From positions 40,930,246 through 40,994,245 of the forward strand of contig JAVGWX010000006.1 of NCBI GenBank assembly GCA_036924085.1: 64,000 nt of DNA, written 5' to 3'. Under the pieces are notes generated by a model. That model ran no database searches, was not told the origin of the DNA, and saw nothing but the letters and a program-made list of their open reading frames with translations. This DNA comes from Ariolimax columbianus (taxonomy: Eukaryota > Mollusca > Gastropoda > Stylommatophora > Arionidae). A program made the translations under genes and the position numbers. Of the stretch, positions 54,464 to 62,261 are shown one piece after another. Position 1 is the stretch's first letter. Each line of letters begins with the position of its first letter.

Positions 54464-56144
54464 ATAAACGCACAAAGATTGCTGTGCAAAGATCATATGT
54501 GATTAGTACCCTGTCCTATGCAAGCCAAATATGGAAAATGTCTGCCTCACATGAGAAAAGGCTAAATGCCTTTCATAGGCACAGCTTAATGTGCATAATT
54601 GGACTTTCATGGAGTTACAGAGTGACAAACAACGACGTGTTTGACCATGCAAAGATTACCACGTTCTTTTTAGTTGGGTTTCTCCACCAGCACCGCTTGC
54701 TGTGGCTTGGTCACGTGTGCAGAATAGATGATGGGCGAATACCAAAACATATCCTATACGGAGAAATGACCACGGGCAAACGAAACAAAGGTAGCCCCTT
54801 CGTCCGTTACAAAGATGTTTGCAACCGTAATTTAAGGCTTTGTGTATGAACATCCTGTAACTGCGAGGAACTTAACAATGACAGACGGCTGGAGGCAGAC
54901 TTTGTGTGTTAGACTGCATGCAGGAGAGGTCAAGATGCAGACTACAAACATGTGCTGTGAAAAGCTAGGGCATCCACTGTCTGTACCCTCACTAGGGTGA
55001 AGTCCATGTTCTCTTGAAACTGACAGGATGCTAATCAAACCAATCAAACACACACACAAACACACCAAATGGTAATCAGTAAGTATGCCACAAACTGATT
55101 TAGACCAGCTGAAACATGTAGGTGGTTGCTTCTAAAGATGTCATTAGGAGGCAGCCACATTCAGCTTTGTGATTACTGAAGGTAGCAGACGCTAGGTGCC
55201 CATGCCTGGTCAAGATACCAAATGGTGTCCGCGTTCACAGCGTCTACAATCAAAGAAGAGCGAGCTGTCGTTCGTGCGTTTTTCTTTTAGAGGCGGGAGC
55301 ATCGAGAGGGAGAGTGGTAGGAGGTGGAGGCCAAAAGTACTTTCTGAAAAGTATATTCATAAGAAAATTCTTCCTGTTTACGGTAAGAAGTGGTGCATAA
55401 CTGGGTCAATACATTTTATAATAATGATCAAAAATTGCTTGTTGAAGCCCGACCTGGTCGTCCTGTTTAAGTTGCGACCGAAGCATATGCGATGTGGGAT
55501 AGTGAGATGATTTGAGCTGACAAGCGAGTAACAATAGACAGTGTAATAGCTGCAAAAGGGTATTATCACGGTTTAGCTTACAGTATAATGCATGATCAAT
55601 AGAATGTCCAGAAAGTATGCTCACTATGGGTACCCAGTTAATTGACTGAAGAACACAAAATAAACTTAATAAATCTTTCCTGAAGCGATGGTATACGTGT
55701 ATCAATATTGATGAATATTATGTTGAGAAATAAGGGACCATGTAAGCACAATAATAATAATAATAATGATTTTCAAGGTCACATATAATTAATTTTTTTT
55801 TAAATAGCCATTTGTGACATTTCTACTGACTTATCGTCGTGTGTGTACGTGTGTGAGTGTGCGTATATATGTGTGTTTGTTTGTTTAAGTGTACTGAATT
55901 ATCTCATTTTATGCGAATCTTAAATTACACGTGTACTGCAATAAAGTAACCATCGTATTACGTCGTGATCGTCCAGAATGTTTTTATTTCAAATTATTAA
56001 TTCTCCATCTACATTGTATGTTTCATGTTAGTCCTATTCCTTCCTCTTTGTTAATCATAATCTGGTATTATTCATTTCAAAGTGTACGTTTCATTTAACA
56101 TTTAATTTTTTTCTTTCAACAGACCCGTTGCAGTAGTGTCCTAA
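41836..56144 (+). CDS. secreted double WAP-like cysteine-rich protein (4 exons, 107 aa)
   Basis: Join 41836-41884, 44309-44461, 51977-52076, 56123-56144: 324 nt, 107 codons plus TAA, open throughout. Residues 1-17 (to about 21) form a signal peptide (MLFRVLFSSVILSAVYA). Two domains follow, with cysteines at 30, 34, 48, 54, 59, 63 and at 77, 81, 85, 91, 96, 100; all twelve cysteines lie in them. Domain 1 opens GICVEEC and closes YECRSNGCGHTC; domain 2 opens GLCAELC and closes YECLSNGCGHSC. That is the C...C / C.....C / NGCGH.C frame of WAP (four-disulfide core) domains, without the first Cys and without the second Cys of the usual KCC. WAP proteins are commonly protease inhibitors or antimicrobials; the role here is unknown. 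A secreted effector or inhibitor is inference. Intron phases are 1, 1 and 2; all six splice sites are canonical. Confidence 0.85.
42000..42860 (+). mobile_element. LINE reverse transcriptase relic in intron 1
   Basis: Frame pieces: KKAFDNVDRSTKWHL (RT motif A, at ~42030), IQKMYKNIIRRAVHEGALT, FEVQTGVRQG (~42185), a DLDYADDLLLLSH-like block in a shifted frame near 42350, LGLNINMKKT (~42445), then a TFIYLGSTID block (~42545). This is the RT palm to thumb of a non-LTR element, probably RTE-like. Stops throughout. 42870-43480 is unassigned apart from a TTTGTTTGGATGTA tandem near 42975-43035. Confidence 0.72.
43480..44300 (-). mobile_element. LINE RT thumb relic in intron 1
   Basis: The minus strand reads TLEDATEKDRHTL (~44215), then a CFENKNHQF block, KMEQDGDTATEILSRIALV (~44010), a RLFNCNTISVITF block (~43890) and KMTKTLENRQNTFE (~43845). 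These match the post-catalytic RT region of LINEs (FTYLGS.. and V..Y..E.W). No intact frame. It ends just short of exon 2. Confidence 0.6.
44309..44461 (+). CDS. exon 2: first WAP-like domain
   Basis: 153 nt. The acceptor is CCTACCTACTCTGCAG, ending at 44308; the donor is GTAAGT at 44462. Phase 1 at both ends, so the exon is symmetric and can be duplicated or skipped without a frame change. It carries six cysteines with a long 13-residue third spacing between Cys34 and Cys48. Confidence 0.87.
45497..45735 (-). mobile_element. SINE-A in intron 2
   Basis: Antisense full-length copy: CCCCAAGGCGGTGTGCGCTG, GCATCCGACTTCAGCATGCA, GGTAACGGCCGGTGCT, GGGGATCGAACCCAGCACCT and CACTTAACCACTAGGCCACG. Confidence 0.88.
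45790..46013 (-). mobile_element. LINE C-terminal fragment in intron 2
   Basis: The minus strand reads SYKWEDYIERWTKTSLADCT then IVARDRGGWRSIA. This is the W...W....R.R..WR ending found at the C-terminus of several LINE ORF2 proteins. 46014-46350 and 44462-45496 are otherwise unassigned. Confidence 0.6.
46360..48290 (-). mobile_element. SINE-E split by LINE-A
   Basis: The antisense 3' half lies at 46360-46474 (GTTGTGTTGTAGTTTACAGC, GATATTTGCACATTTCAG). The antisense 5' half resumes at 48045 (CATTTCAGTTCGACAGATCC, GACTTCAGCAGGC, GTTGCAGCCTGCTATCCAGG). The 1,570 bp between are LINE-A. Confidence 0.88.
46475..48044 (-). mobile_element. LINE-A, RT thumb plus RNase H, 11-bp TSD
   Basis: The minus strand begins in the RT thumb (LSLNGKYLQPNDNPNYLGVT, then TFDRRMTWKSQMERNRMR) and continues SKLQNQAMRVITGGM, a DWTHACTDGSVTNTTQNGG RNase H start, VQWVPYHCNIQGNEEADRLA (~46960), YEESKRFIRARYMIKWENEH, VVFRLRTGHNRLRYHLFNKL, CPCGTGKMTADNLLQSCPTY and a short CTT tail. 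The 11-bp GCACATTTCAG occurs at 46464-46474 and 48045-48055. The catalytic YADD region is absent by 5' truncation. Frameshifts lie between thumb and RNase H. Confidence 0.95.
48445..48815 (+). repeat. repeat D copy in intron 2
   Basis: Preceded by TTGG repeats (48457-48478). The core has GACGCTTTCCTCACATCCCG, GTTGTGCAATGCTTGG and CAGCCCGTTTCCAG, then about two tail units (GTATATGTCTCCTGACCCTG, GCTAACATTGTCTGATCAGT), ending at GACCAGACGTTA. Confidence 0.75.
48960..51850 (+). mobile_element. CR1-like LINE, ~2.9 kb, in intron 2
   Basis: Endonuclease: ANVRSIVNKREELELYVEEE and KPHIIGLTESWTNED (49040-49140), later LLLMGDFNFPEIKW (~49440, GDFN catalytic block). RT: DWKDAGVIPLFKKGKISDPA, NYRPVSLTSIVCKLLESII, QHGFTRGKSCLINLL, VDLIYLDFAKAFDRVPHQRL (motif A intact), SGVPQGSGLGPIMFLIYIND, then AKFPDDTKL (normally FADD; Ala is Pro). 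Then the CR1-type C-terminus ERIQKRATKLIVGFQKYSYE, GDLIRVYKM. The 3' end carries TTAAG repeats (51829-51845). Frameshifts at ~49315 and in the 49530-50230 linker, plus stops, make it inactive. It lies in the host gene's sense orientation. Confidence 0.9.
51977..52076 (+). CDS. exon 3: second WAP-like domain
   Basis: 100 nt. The acceptor is CTCTGCTCTCGTAG, ending at 51976; the donor CG/GTAAGT is at 52077. Six cysteines with only three residues between Cys81 and Cys85. It is clearly homologous to exon 2 in its last 24 residues (G.C..C, GYEC.SNGCGH.C). Confidence 0.87.
52255..52620 (-). mobile_element. SINE-E, full-length, in intron 3
   Basis: Antisense: GGCTTGACTTCGTTCGTTCT, CTCCCGCTACTAAAC, ACACCTCCGACTTCTGCAAG (core), GCAGCCTGTTATCCAGGATC and CAGTCAGCTATGGGTCGCTG. 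52620-53325 is unassigned apart from a possible LINE scrap (GFGSGRSTQRD at 53134-53166). Confidence 0.87.
53325..53650 (+). mobile_element. tRNA-derived SINE (unassigned family)
   Basis: Head TGTAGCTGGTTGGTAAGACG plus CTCGCCT is a good A-box arm. A B-box-like GTATTCTAATCC follows after ~45 bp. The body includes AAATCGAAAACAAAA-type sequence. I see no second copy in this window. Confidence 0.5.
53700..54055 (-). repeat. repeat D copy with tandem tail
   Basis: On the minus strand: a TTAG-repeat lead (54038-54052), core with CCACCTCGTCAGCCAGATTG and AACAGCCTGTTTCAAG, then 2-3 tail units of ~38 bp (GATCAGTATGTTTCACCTGA, CTCAGATTAACATACTCT), ending at GACAAGATGTTAG. Confidence 0.72.
54361..54457. 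repeat. (TA)n microsatellite
   Basis: About 97 bp of TA with one CA interruption near 54382. Directly precedes a LINE-F fragment. 54056-54360 is unassigned. Confidence 0.97.
54460..54850 (+). mobile_element. LINE-F-like C-terminal fragment in intron 3
   Basis: Reads AVQRSYVISTLSYASQIWKM, KRLNAFHRHSLMCIIGLSW, then FLHQHRLLWLGHVCRIDDGR, IPKHILYGEMTTGK and YKDVCNRNL. It is collinear with the minus-strand LINE-F region 37226-37640. The frame is open for ~125 codons, fairly recent by that measure. 54855-55230 is unassigned. Confidence 0.8.
55232..55715 (+). mobile_element. mariner-type transposase N-terminal relic in intron 3
   Basis: Pieces in shifting frames: STIKEERAVVRAFLF (helix-turn-helix start), VEARPGRPV (the linker GRP motif), DKRVTIDSVIAAKGYYHGLA, YSIMHDQ, QKVCSLWVPS and LTEEHK. 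These follow the paired-like DNA-binding half of mariner-family transposases up to just before the catalytic domain. Several stops. No terminal inverted repeats identified. 55716-56122 is unassigned AT-rich intron. Confidence 0.75.
56123..56144 (+). CDS. exon 4: C-terminal tail and stop
   Basis: Follows a strong polypyrimidine acceptor (TTTTTTCTTTCAACAG, ending at 56122). In the phase-2 join the exon completes an Arg codon and adds PVAVVS, then TAA at 56142. It is short, so it is the least certain exon. If intron 3 were retained, the frame would end soon after the donor. Confidence 0.65.
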
Positions 56145-56289
56145 TTTTGTACATTCTGGATGCCTAACCTGGACGATGGAAGACGACTTTAAATTGTGAA
56201 GTGCAAATCAAATTCACAGCAAAACAATTTTATGATTATAACAATCAACAACATAAGAAATATTTGATTTTCTGTCACGTATCATCAAT

Positions 56290-56295
56290 ATTAAA
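56290..56295 (+). terminator. polyadenylation signal ATTAAA
   Basis: ATTAAA about 146 nt after the stop codon, followed by a T/GT-rich stretch (TTGTTGTTATC) at about 56307. It would give a transcript of roughly 550 nt. Confidence 0.5.
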
Positions 56296-56527
56296 ATATC
56301 AATAATTGTTGTTATCTTTAGCCTTGTTACTCTATTGTTATCTTCTTCTTTTTATGCGATAATTACACATTTAGACTGCGATTCTTCATTCAGAAAGTCT
56401 AGTGTCTATATCAAGGTATTAACACCACTATACAGAATCACATCGAGGCGGTGGGCGTGAACCACATCCTTGTCCTCAGATCTTTGTGGTTGGAGCAGTC
56501 TTAAAGTACTTTTGCTGATGTCATAAG

Positions 56528-56660
56528 TTAACGTCTTTATACTGCTTTAGAAGACTGCAGAGTCTGTGTACAACCAGTTTCTTGTACATTAGCTTGATCT
56601 AAAAATACATTTGTGCATATAATGTATTCTTGAATGCATTAATTGACCCCACCAGACCAC
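56528..56660 (-). mobile_element. CR1-like 3' end
   Basis: AACGTCTTTATACTGCTTTA, GAAGACTGCAGAGTCTGTG and TTGATCTAAAAATACATTTG match the antisense CR1 terminus. The TTAAG tail is reduced to one unit. Confidence 0.78.
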
Positions 56661-56734
56661 TTGAACATAGGCTCGTGGTACATATCTTGAATTTCGTGCA
56701 CAAGTGGTGTTTCAATCTGATGTCGCAGGGAGAC

Positions 56735-56785
56735 AATGCGGGGTAGTGGTTAAGTGTCACAGCTCACAACCTGAGGATGCAGGGT
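56735..56785 (+). mobile_element. SINE-A head fragment
   Basis: GGGGTAGTGGTTAAGTGTCA then CAGCTCACAACCTGAGGATG and CAGGGTTC, cut off within the B-box by a CTT repeat. Confidence 0.7.
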
Positions 56786-56794
56786 TCTTCTTCT

Positions 56795-56950
56795 TCTTCT
56801 TCTTCTTCTTCGTTCGTTCTCAATCTCCCACTACCAAATCCTGAAAGGGCGAGTAGCAGAATGTAGTCCAGAGAACGGAATGCGTTGTGTTGTAGTTTAC
56901 AGCTTGGCTGCGATATTTGCACCTTTTAGTCCAACACATCCGACTTCAAA
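56795..56950 (-). mobile_element. SINE-E 3' half
   Basis: Antisense CTTCGTTCGTTCTCAATCTC, GCAGAATGTAGTCCAGAGAA and ACACATCCGACTTCAA. Confidence 0.8.
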
Positions 56951-56951
56951 T

Positions 56952-57369
56952 TATGCCCATTAAAATAATTACATTTGGTAAAACAATTATTTTTTTTAAT
57001 TATGAGAGAAATATTTTTGAAAATTTGTAAAATTTGCCTTTAGAATGTGTTTTTCCTGGATATTATAAATAACAACAAACAAAGGTACGGTAAAATCGAT
57101 ATGGGTTTCATAAGATCGCTTACAGTTCTGAGAAGGTCACCTCTCGCCACTGAATCTGAAGATACAGCTTTTGTTTATAAAAATCAAATTTAGTTAAATA
57201 ACAAGAAATCGTTTATAAGTGAGATGTGGTTTCAGATCTTTGCATTGCAAGTGGTGCTGCTCTAATTCACTACAATGGACAATTTGGACTGTACAGTGTT
57301 AATAAAAAAAAGCAGCAACAATGTATTTTTACCGACCATGTACTGTCATGTCATAACGACTTTATTACC
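56952..57369. other. unassigned AT-rich DNA
   Basis: No recognised repeat or coding motif. Confidence 0.45.
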
Positions 57370-57636
57370 ATTTCTGGGGTAGTCGAGGGGTTGGTAGGCG
57401 GATGATTACAGGCCGCTTCGTCATTGCTGGGGTAGTCGAGGGGTTGGTAGGCGGATGATTACAGGCCGCTTTGCTATTGCTGGGGTAGTCGAGGGGTTGG
57501 TAGGCGGATGATTCCAGGCGGCTTCGCTATTCCTGGGGTAGTCGAGGGGTTGGTAGGCGGATGATTACAGGCGGCTTCACTATTGCTGGGGTAGTCGAGA
57601 GGTTGTTAGGCGGATGATTACAGACCGCTTGGTCAT
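57370..57636. repeat. 53-bp minisatellite, ~5 copies
   Basis: Unit GCTGGGGTAGTCGAGGGGTT, GGTAGGCGGATGATTACAGG, CCGCTTCGCTATT. Confidence 0.95.
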
Positions 57637-58139
57637 TGCTATCGTTATGTCGTGTGCTGGCTATGTTTGTTTATCACCCTTAACATATAAACAACTACCA
57701 ATGTCAAATTTGGGTCTTCCTCAAAGGCAAAACATTATTTCAACGTGCGAAATGATATGTCTAAGAAACGTCATCGTTGGGACACAGAATGAGAACTTTA
57801 GTCACAAGAAAGTAACTATCCCTTTCACTGAGTACAATTTATAGACATAAACTAATATGCTTAGGTCATCCCATGAAATGCAAACTTGGCCATCTTACAT
57901 CTCAAGAAAATCTGACTACAGGTCGCGAGGCAGGCTTCGTGGCAGATGGAAATATGACATAAGAACATTTATACAATCTTACATAACCCTCACAAGGAGT
58001 CCTTAAATGAACTGTTGTTTGCTAGTGTTAAGGTCATCTTTTAACAAAATGGAGAAGACCTACAACACCACCTAACCTATCTCAATTTCACTTGTAATGA
58101 ATATAACATGAACAGGCAATACAGAGACTACGTTAATAT
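57637..58139. other. unassigned, possible LINE C-terminal scrap
   Basis: 57920-57990 reads SRGRLRGRWKYDIRTFI, reminiscent of the GRPR.RW.DDI motif near LINE ORF2 ends. Too short for a firm call. Confidence 0.35.
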
Positions 58140-58950
58140 CTCGTTAACACTTGCAGAGAAGTGTCCACAGCAGTGACATAAGTATCAAGCAAGTAAGGAA
58201 GTTCAAATACCTTGGTCGTAGTATGTTCAATAATGGTGGCAGAGTGGATAGAGTTTGCACAAACAATTCAGAAGGCGAACCAAGTCCACTATCAAATTGC
58301 ACTGATTTTGAAACACTCTAGAGTACTTCTTTCAACAAATAATAATAATAATAGATGTCCATCGTTGTCGATGAGGACCGCCGACATCATCCTTGTCACA
58401 GATTTCCGTGTTGGGTGTGGGTGCCCATGTGGCTGAAGAGGCCAATGCGAGCACGAAAACATCTGCTACATATCGGGCACACGAGGTTTGTTGAGGGGGA
58501 TGGTGTTCCCGCTGCTCGGGATTTCCGCGCCTCGCGTCTGCTCTGGGCTTTCACAACACGGTCGTCTTCACCGGCAGCTACACCCGATTTGAAGAGGCTA
58601 ATAAATGCACTATTTATTCCTACATTGTGTTACCAATGTCAATATTGGTCTTCACTAGCAACATATAAGAGTAAGACTCAGAGATGTGACCGAATCAGCA
58701 ACACCCCGCTGAGGCATACAGTTTGAGACAAACCCATTTAGTGTTTACATTGACGCCCAAAATCAAGTGGTTTGGTCCTTTAGTCAGAATGCATTACGAC
58801 CAGCCTGCAGCGAGAGCATATCATATGCAACTCTCAAGTCCACGAGCAAGGGACAGAACTCGACAGACGTCGGTGGATCGAGGATGTCTCTGACACTCTC
58901 GGAAAGTTCATCCTAACGACAGTACAAGCCTCCACCTGATGATAACAAGT
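58140..58950 (+). mobile_element. LINE-D C-terminal relic with internal insertion
   Basis: QVRKFKYLGRSMFNNGGRVD (~58190, the F.YLGS..  thumb block), then LKHSRVLLS, interrupted at about 58336 and resuming at ~58590 with INALFIPTLCYQCQYWSSLA and later RRRWIEDVSDTL (~58880). Collinear with 10741-11210, which lacks the insert. Confidence 0.72.
58336..58590 (-). mobile_element. insertion in LINE-D, SINE-like with (ATT)n tail
   Basis: About 250 bp absent from the 10741 copy, beginning with AAT repeats and GATGTCCATCGTTGTCGATG plus AGGACCGCCGAC. On the minus strand the ATT run would be the 3' tail. I found no clear target duplication, and edges are approximate. Confidence 0.5.
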
Positions 58951-58964
58951 TCATTAGCAGAAAC

Positions 58965-59160
58965 CGCCGTCGGGGATGAAGTGATAAAGACGTCACTGTA
59001 CTAACCCGCAGCTTGTGTGAGGTGGGGTGGCCAGTTCCCGTCCTCGCTGCCTTTCTTTCCTTAACCGTAGGTCAGGTACCCATTTACAAATTAACCCACT
59101 ATACAACTGGGTCGACTGAAGCGAGCTGGTAGCGAAAGTTGAACCCTGTACCTTTACCTT
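58965..59160 (-). mobile_element. SINE-B copy
   Basis: Antisense: CCGTCGGGGATGAAGTGATA, GTGGCCAGTTCCCGTCC, GCTGCCTTTCTTTCCTT, GTCAGGTACCCATTT, and a B-box arm AGTTGAACCCTGTACC. Confidence 0.72.
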
Positions 59161-59216
59161 GAAAAGCGGGATAATTTGTTTACGCCTACACAAAACCTGA
59201 TTTCACGATACATTAT

Positions 59217-59334
59217 ATTCGTGTCACGTGTCCAGCTGTCTCTTATCACAGGCAAGTGAAGGATATAAACAATATATTCGTGTCACGTGTCCAGCTGTCT
59301 CTTATCACAGGCAAGTGAAGGATATAAACAATGT
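59217..59334. repeat. 59-bp perfect tandem duplication
   Basis: ATTCGTGTCACGTGTCCAGC to GATATAAACAAT occurs twice with a 59-bp period. Contains the palindrome CACGTG. Confidence 0.95.
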
Positions 59335-59399
59335 GGCAAATGTCCGTGCAAACTGTTTTTGTACTTGTTTTTGTTGTTGTTGTTTGTTTTTTGCAAGCT

Positions 59400-60075
59400 T
59401 GTGCTTAACTAGACATGACCTTTCTCCATGTGCCTGGACACTGATTTACAATCTTTTATGTAACTTGACATCACCTATATACGTGTGCGTGGACAATGAT
59501 TTACAATCTTTTATGTAACTAGACATAGCCGTTCTCCGTGTGCGTGGACAATGATTTACAATCTTTTATGTAACTAGACATAGCCGTTCTCCGTGTACGT
59601 GGACACTGATTTACAATCTTTTATGTAACTAGACATAGCCGTTCTCCGTGTGCGTGGACACTGATTTACAATCTTTTATGTAACTTGACATAGCCGTTCT
59701 CCGTGTGCGTGGACACTGATTTACAATCTTTTATGTAACTAGACATAGCCGTTCTCCGTGCGCGTGGACACTGATTTACAATCTTTTATGTAACTTGACA
59801 TAGCCGTTCTCCGTGTTCGTGGACACTGATTACAATCTTTTATGTAACTAGACATAGCCGTTCTCCGTGTGCGTGGACACTCATTTACAATCTTTTATGT
59901 AACTTGACATAGCCGTTCTCCGTGTGCGTGGACACTGATTTACAATCTTTTATGCAACTTGACATCACCTATATACGTGCGCTTGGACACCGATTTACAA
60001 TCTTCTATTCAACTAGACATGACCTTTCTCTGTGTGCGTTGACATCGAACCACAATCTTTTATTTAACTTGAAAT
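59400..60075. repeat. 55-bp minisatellite, ~12 copies
   Basis: Unit GTGTGCGTGGACACTGATTT, ACAATCTTTTATGTAACTAG, ACATAGCCGTTCTCC; more degenerate at both ends. Confidence 0.95.
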
Positions 60076-60189
60076 GGCAATAGTCCGTTTGGGTGAATTT
60101 CTATTTCTCCTATTTTTGACCAACTTCCCCATCACCTAGAGAGCTAAAATGCTGAAAACAGCCTCTATTAGTACCACCTGTTAATCCAC

Positions 60190-61480
60190 GGGTCTCCACC
60201 CCATGACTTGCGATCCTAAATGACTCAATGCATTAGGGACTAAATGGATTCGGAAAAAGGAGACTAAAGCAGAAAAACTGTAGAAATAGTCAAAACAAAG
60301 ATGAGATACGACCCTATGAACGCCATTTCAACACCAAAGTACATCCTTTCTGAACGAAAAACCATATGGAAGCAGTATATTTTCCCATAGAGGATAGAAA
60401 CAACACAAGATAACAGTCAGACTGAACAGGAAAGAGGGACATAACTCTGAGGTACATAGAGAGGAACTACCCAATCACTGACTGGACCCATCCATACACT
60501 GACTGAACCCATCCATACACTGACTGAACCCATGCATACACTGACTGAACCCATGCATACACTGAGTGGACCCATGCTTACACTGACTGAACCCATGCAT
60601 ACACTGAGTGGACCCATGCATACACTGACTGAACCCATGCTTACACTACCTGGACCCATGCATACACTGCCTGGACCCATGCATACACTGACTGGACCCA
60701 TACATACACTGACTAGACCCATGCATACACTGACTGGACCCATGCTTACACTGACTGGACCCATGCATACACTGAATGGGCATATGCATACACTGAATGG
60801 ACATATGCATACACTGAGTAGACCCATGCATACACTGAGTGGACCCATGCATACACTGACTGGGTCATTGCATACACTGAGTGGGTCATTGCATACACTG
60901 ACTGGACCCATGCATACACTGACTGGGTCATTGCATACACCGACTGGACCCATGCATATACTGAGTGGATCCATGCATACACTGCCTGGACCCATGCATA
61001 CACTGACGGCTCAACAACAAACACAACAGAAAATGGAGGTGGTATTTCTGAGTCGAACAAACGATACAGAGATAAAGCTGTCTGGGACAACGGGAAAACT
61101 CTCAAGTAATTTCAGAGCAGAGGCAGAGGCATTGAAAGTTGCAGAAGAAGCTATGCTGATAGGCAAAAGCAATGAAAGCCAGTCTTTTTTTTTACAGATG
61201 CCCTGTCCGTGGTAACAGCGCTGAAGAGTCAGAAAAATGCAGAACTAAGTGACCTCAGATCAGTACTCTGTCAACTATGCCAGTGGTCTACACCCAAAAG
61301 AGTCGTCGTACAGTGGGTTCCATCCCACATACGAGGACCAGAGAAAGCACATTTGGCCATCACCAGTGTCAACACTAGACAAGCTCTATGGCAGTGTCGA
61401 CATCCTCTGGATGACTGCAACTTTCTTTGAACAAATTCAAGTTGACGTTGGACAACTCATGAAGAGGAAGACCCCAAATA
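60190..61480 (+). mobile_element. LINE-A copy carrying a minisatellite and a deletion
   Basis: 60215-60480 aligns with the LINE-A linker between RT and RNase H (AGAAATAGTCAAAACAAAGA, CAGTCAGACTGAACAGGAAA, GGACATAACTCTGAGGTACA). The RNase H start then expands into 25 x 21 bp, after which the element resumes at CTGACGGCTCAACAACAAAC. RNase H continues (ALSVVTALKSQKNAELSDLR, RVVVQWVPSH) and then jumps directly to RGPEKAHLA/ YEDQRKHIWPSP in the next frame. This deletes the RTGH and zinc-knuckle region present in other copies. The 3' end is near 61475. Confidence 0.85.
60480..61004. repeat. 21-bp minisatellite, 25 copies, born in LINE-A RNase H
   Basis: Unit TGGACCCATGCATACACTGA plus one C. The last copy is continuous with LINE-A GACGGCTC. 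The single-copy counterpart in LINE-A (35215 region, minus strand) is TGGACCCATGCATACATCGA followed by CGG, encoding the WTHAY.DGS RNase H motif. Being 7 codons long, the array keeps frame (PMHTLTG repeats), giving a 227-codon artefactual frame. Confidence 0.95.
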
Positions 61481-61887
61481 GTGTCACAAAGAGTTTTATG
61501 TGTGGTCATCGGCTGAAACAGTCAATTTAAAAAAATATTTATTTTAAATCAATTTTCATTTTTAATCAGTGACTTAAAGTTTGAATAATATTTTTTTTTT
61601 AATTTAGAATATAACTCATATAAATATGGATAGTTTTATATTCTCTATTCCCAGTGGATACACTGAATCAACCCATAATCCCATACATCAACGGTGGACC
61701 CCAGAATGTTTACATAAGCAGTTTTGGGGAAACAAAAACAAAACGCGTCATCGCGTATTGTACAGAGGTTTGTTTACGTAATTGAATTCCGCGAAATGGA
61801 ATACATTTTTTTTGTTTCTGCCACCAATCAGATGAGTTGACTACGTAATCCAGAAATATGTCGTAAGATACAATTATATTTAATTAT
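61481..61887. other. unassigned AT-rich DNA
   Basis: No recognised element. Confidence 0.45.
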
Positions 61888-62260
61888 CATCATCATCAGT
61901 CCGTAATCTGAAAGGTCATTGGGGTACCAATATTGCAAATTGTTGGACCAGTTCCCGCAACTCCACTCGGTTTTGTGTCAGGATTGTAGCTATGGACCAT
62001 TCCATTCTTCTTCTTCTTCTTCTTCTTCTTCGTACGCATTCAGACAGTAACCATTATTTTTTCGAAAAAAGCGGCGGTCATCCTGAGGCTGTCGACACTG
62101 CCATAGAGCTTCTCTTGTGGTTCCACTGGTGATGGCCACATCTGCTCTCTCTGATCCTCGTATGTCGGGCAGTTCTGCAGCAGATGCTCAGCGGTCATTT
62201 TCTCGGACCTTTCCATTCATTTTCTGATGTTGTCTTCCCATCTCGTTATCTGATTGGACA
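61888..62260 (+). repeat. repeat E copy split by LINE-A
   Basis: CAGTCCGTAATCTGAAAGGT, CATTGGGGTACCAATATTGC, GTTGGACCAGTTCCCGC match 18360-18425. It resumes after 62205 with GGACCTTTCCATTCATTTTC. Confidence 0.65.
62009..62204 (-). mobile_element. LINE-A 3' fragment, 14-bp TSD (13/14)
   Basis: CTT tail, CGTACGCATTCAGACAGTAA, GCGGTCATCCTGAGGCTGTC, then CAGCAGATGCTCAGCGGTCA. Flanked by GGACCATTCCATTC at 61995-62008 and GGACCTTTCCATTC at 62205-62218. Confidence 0.9.
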
Positions 62261-62261
62261 A

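Noticed and set aside
60417..61215. 192- and 227-codon frames over the 21-bp array
   Set aside because: Artefact of a 7-codon tandem unit inside a dead LINE-A; the plus frame only reflects fragmentary RNase H.
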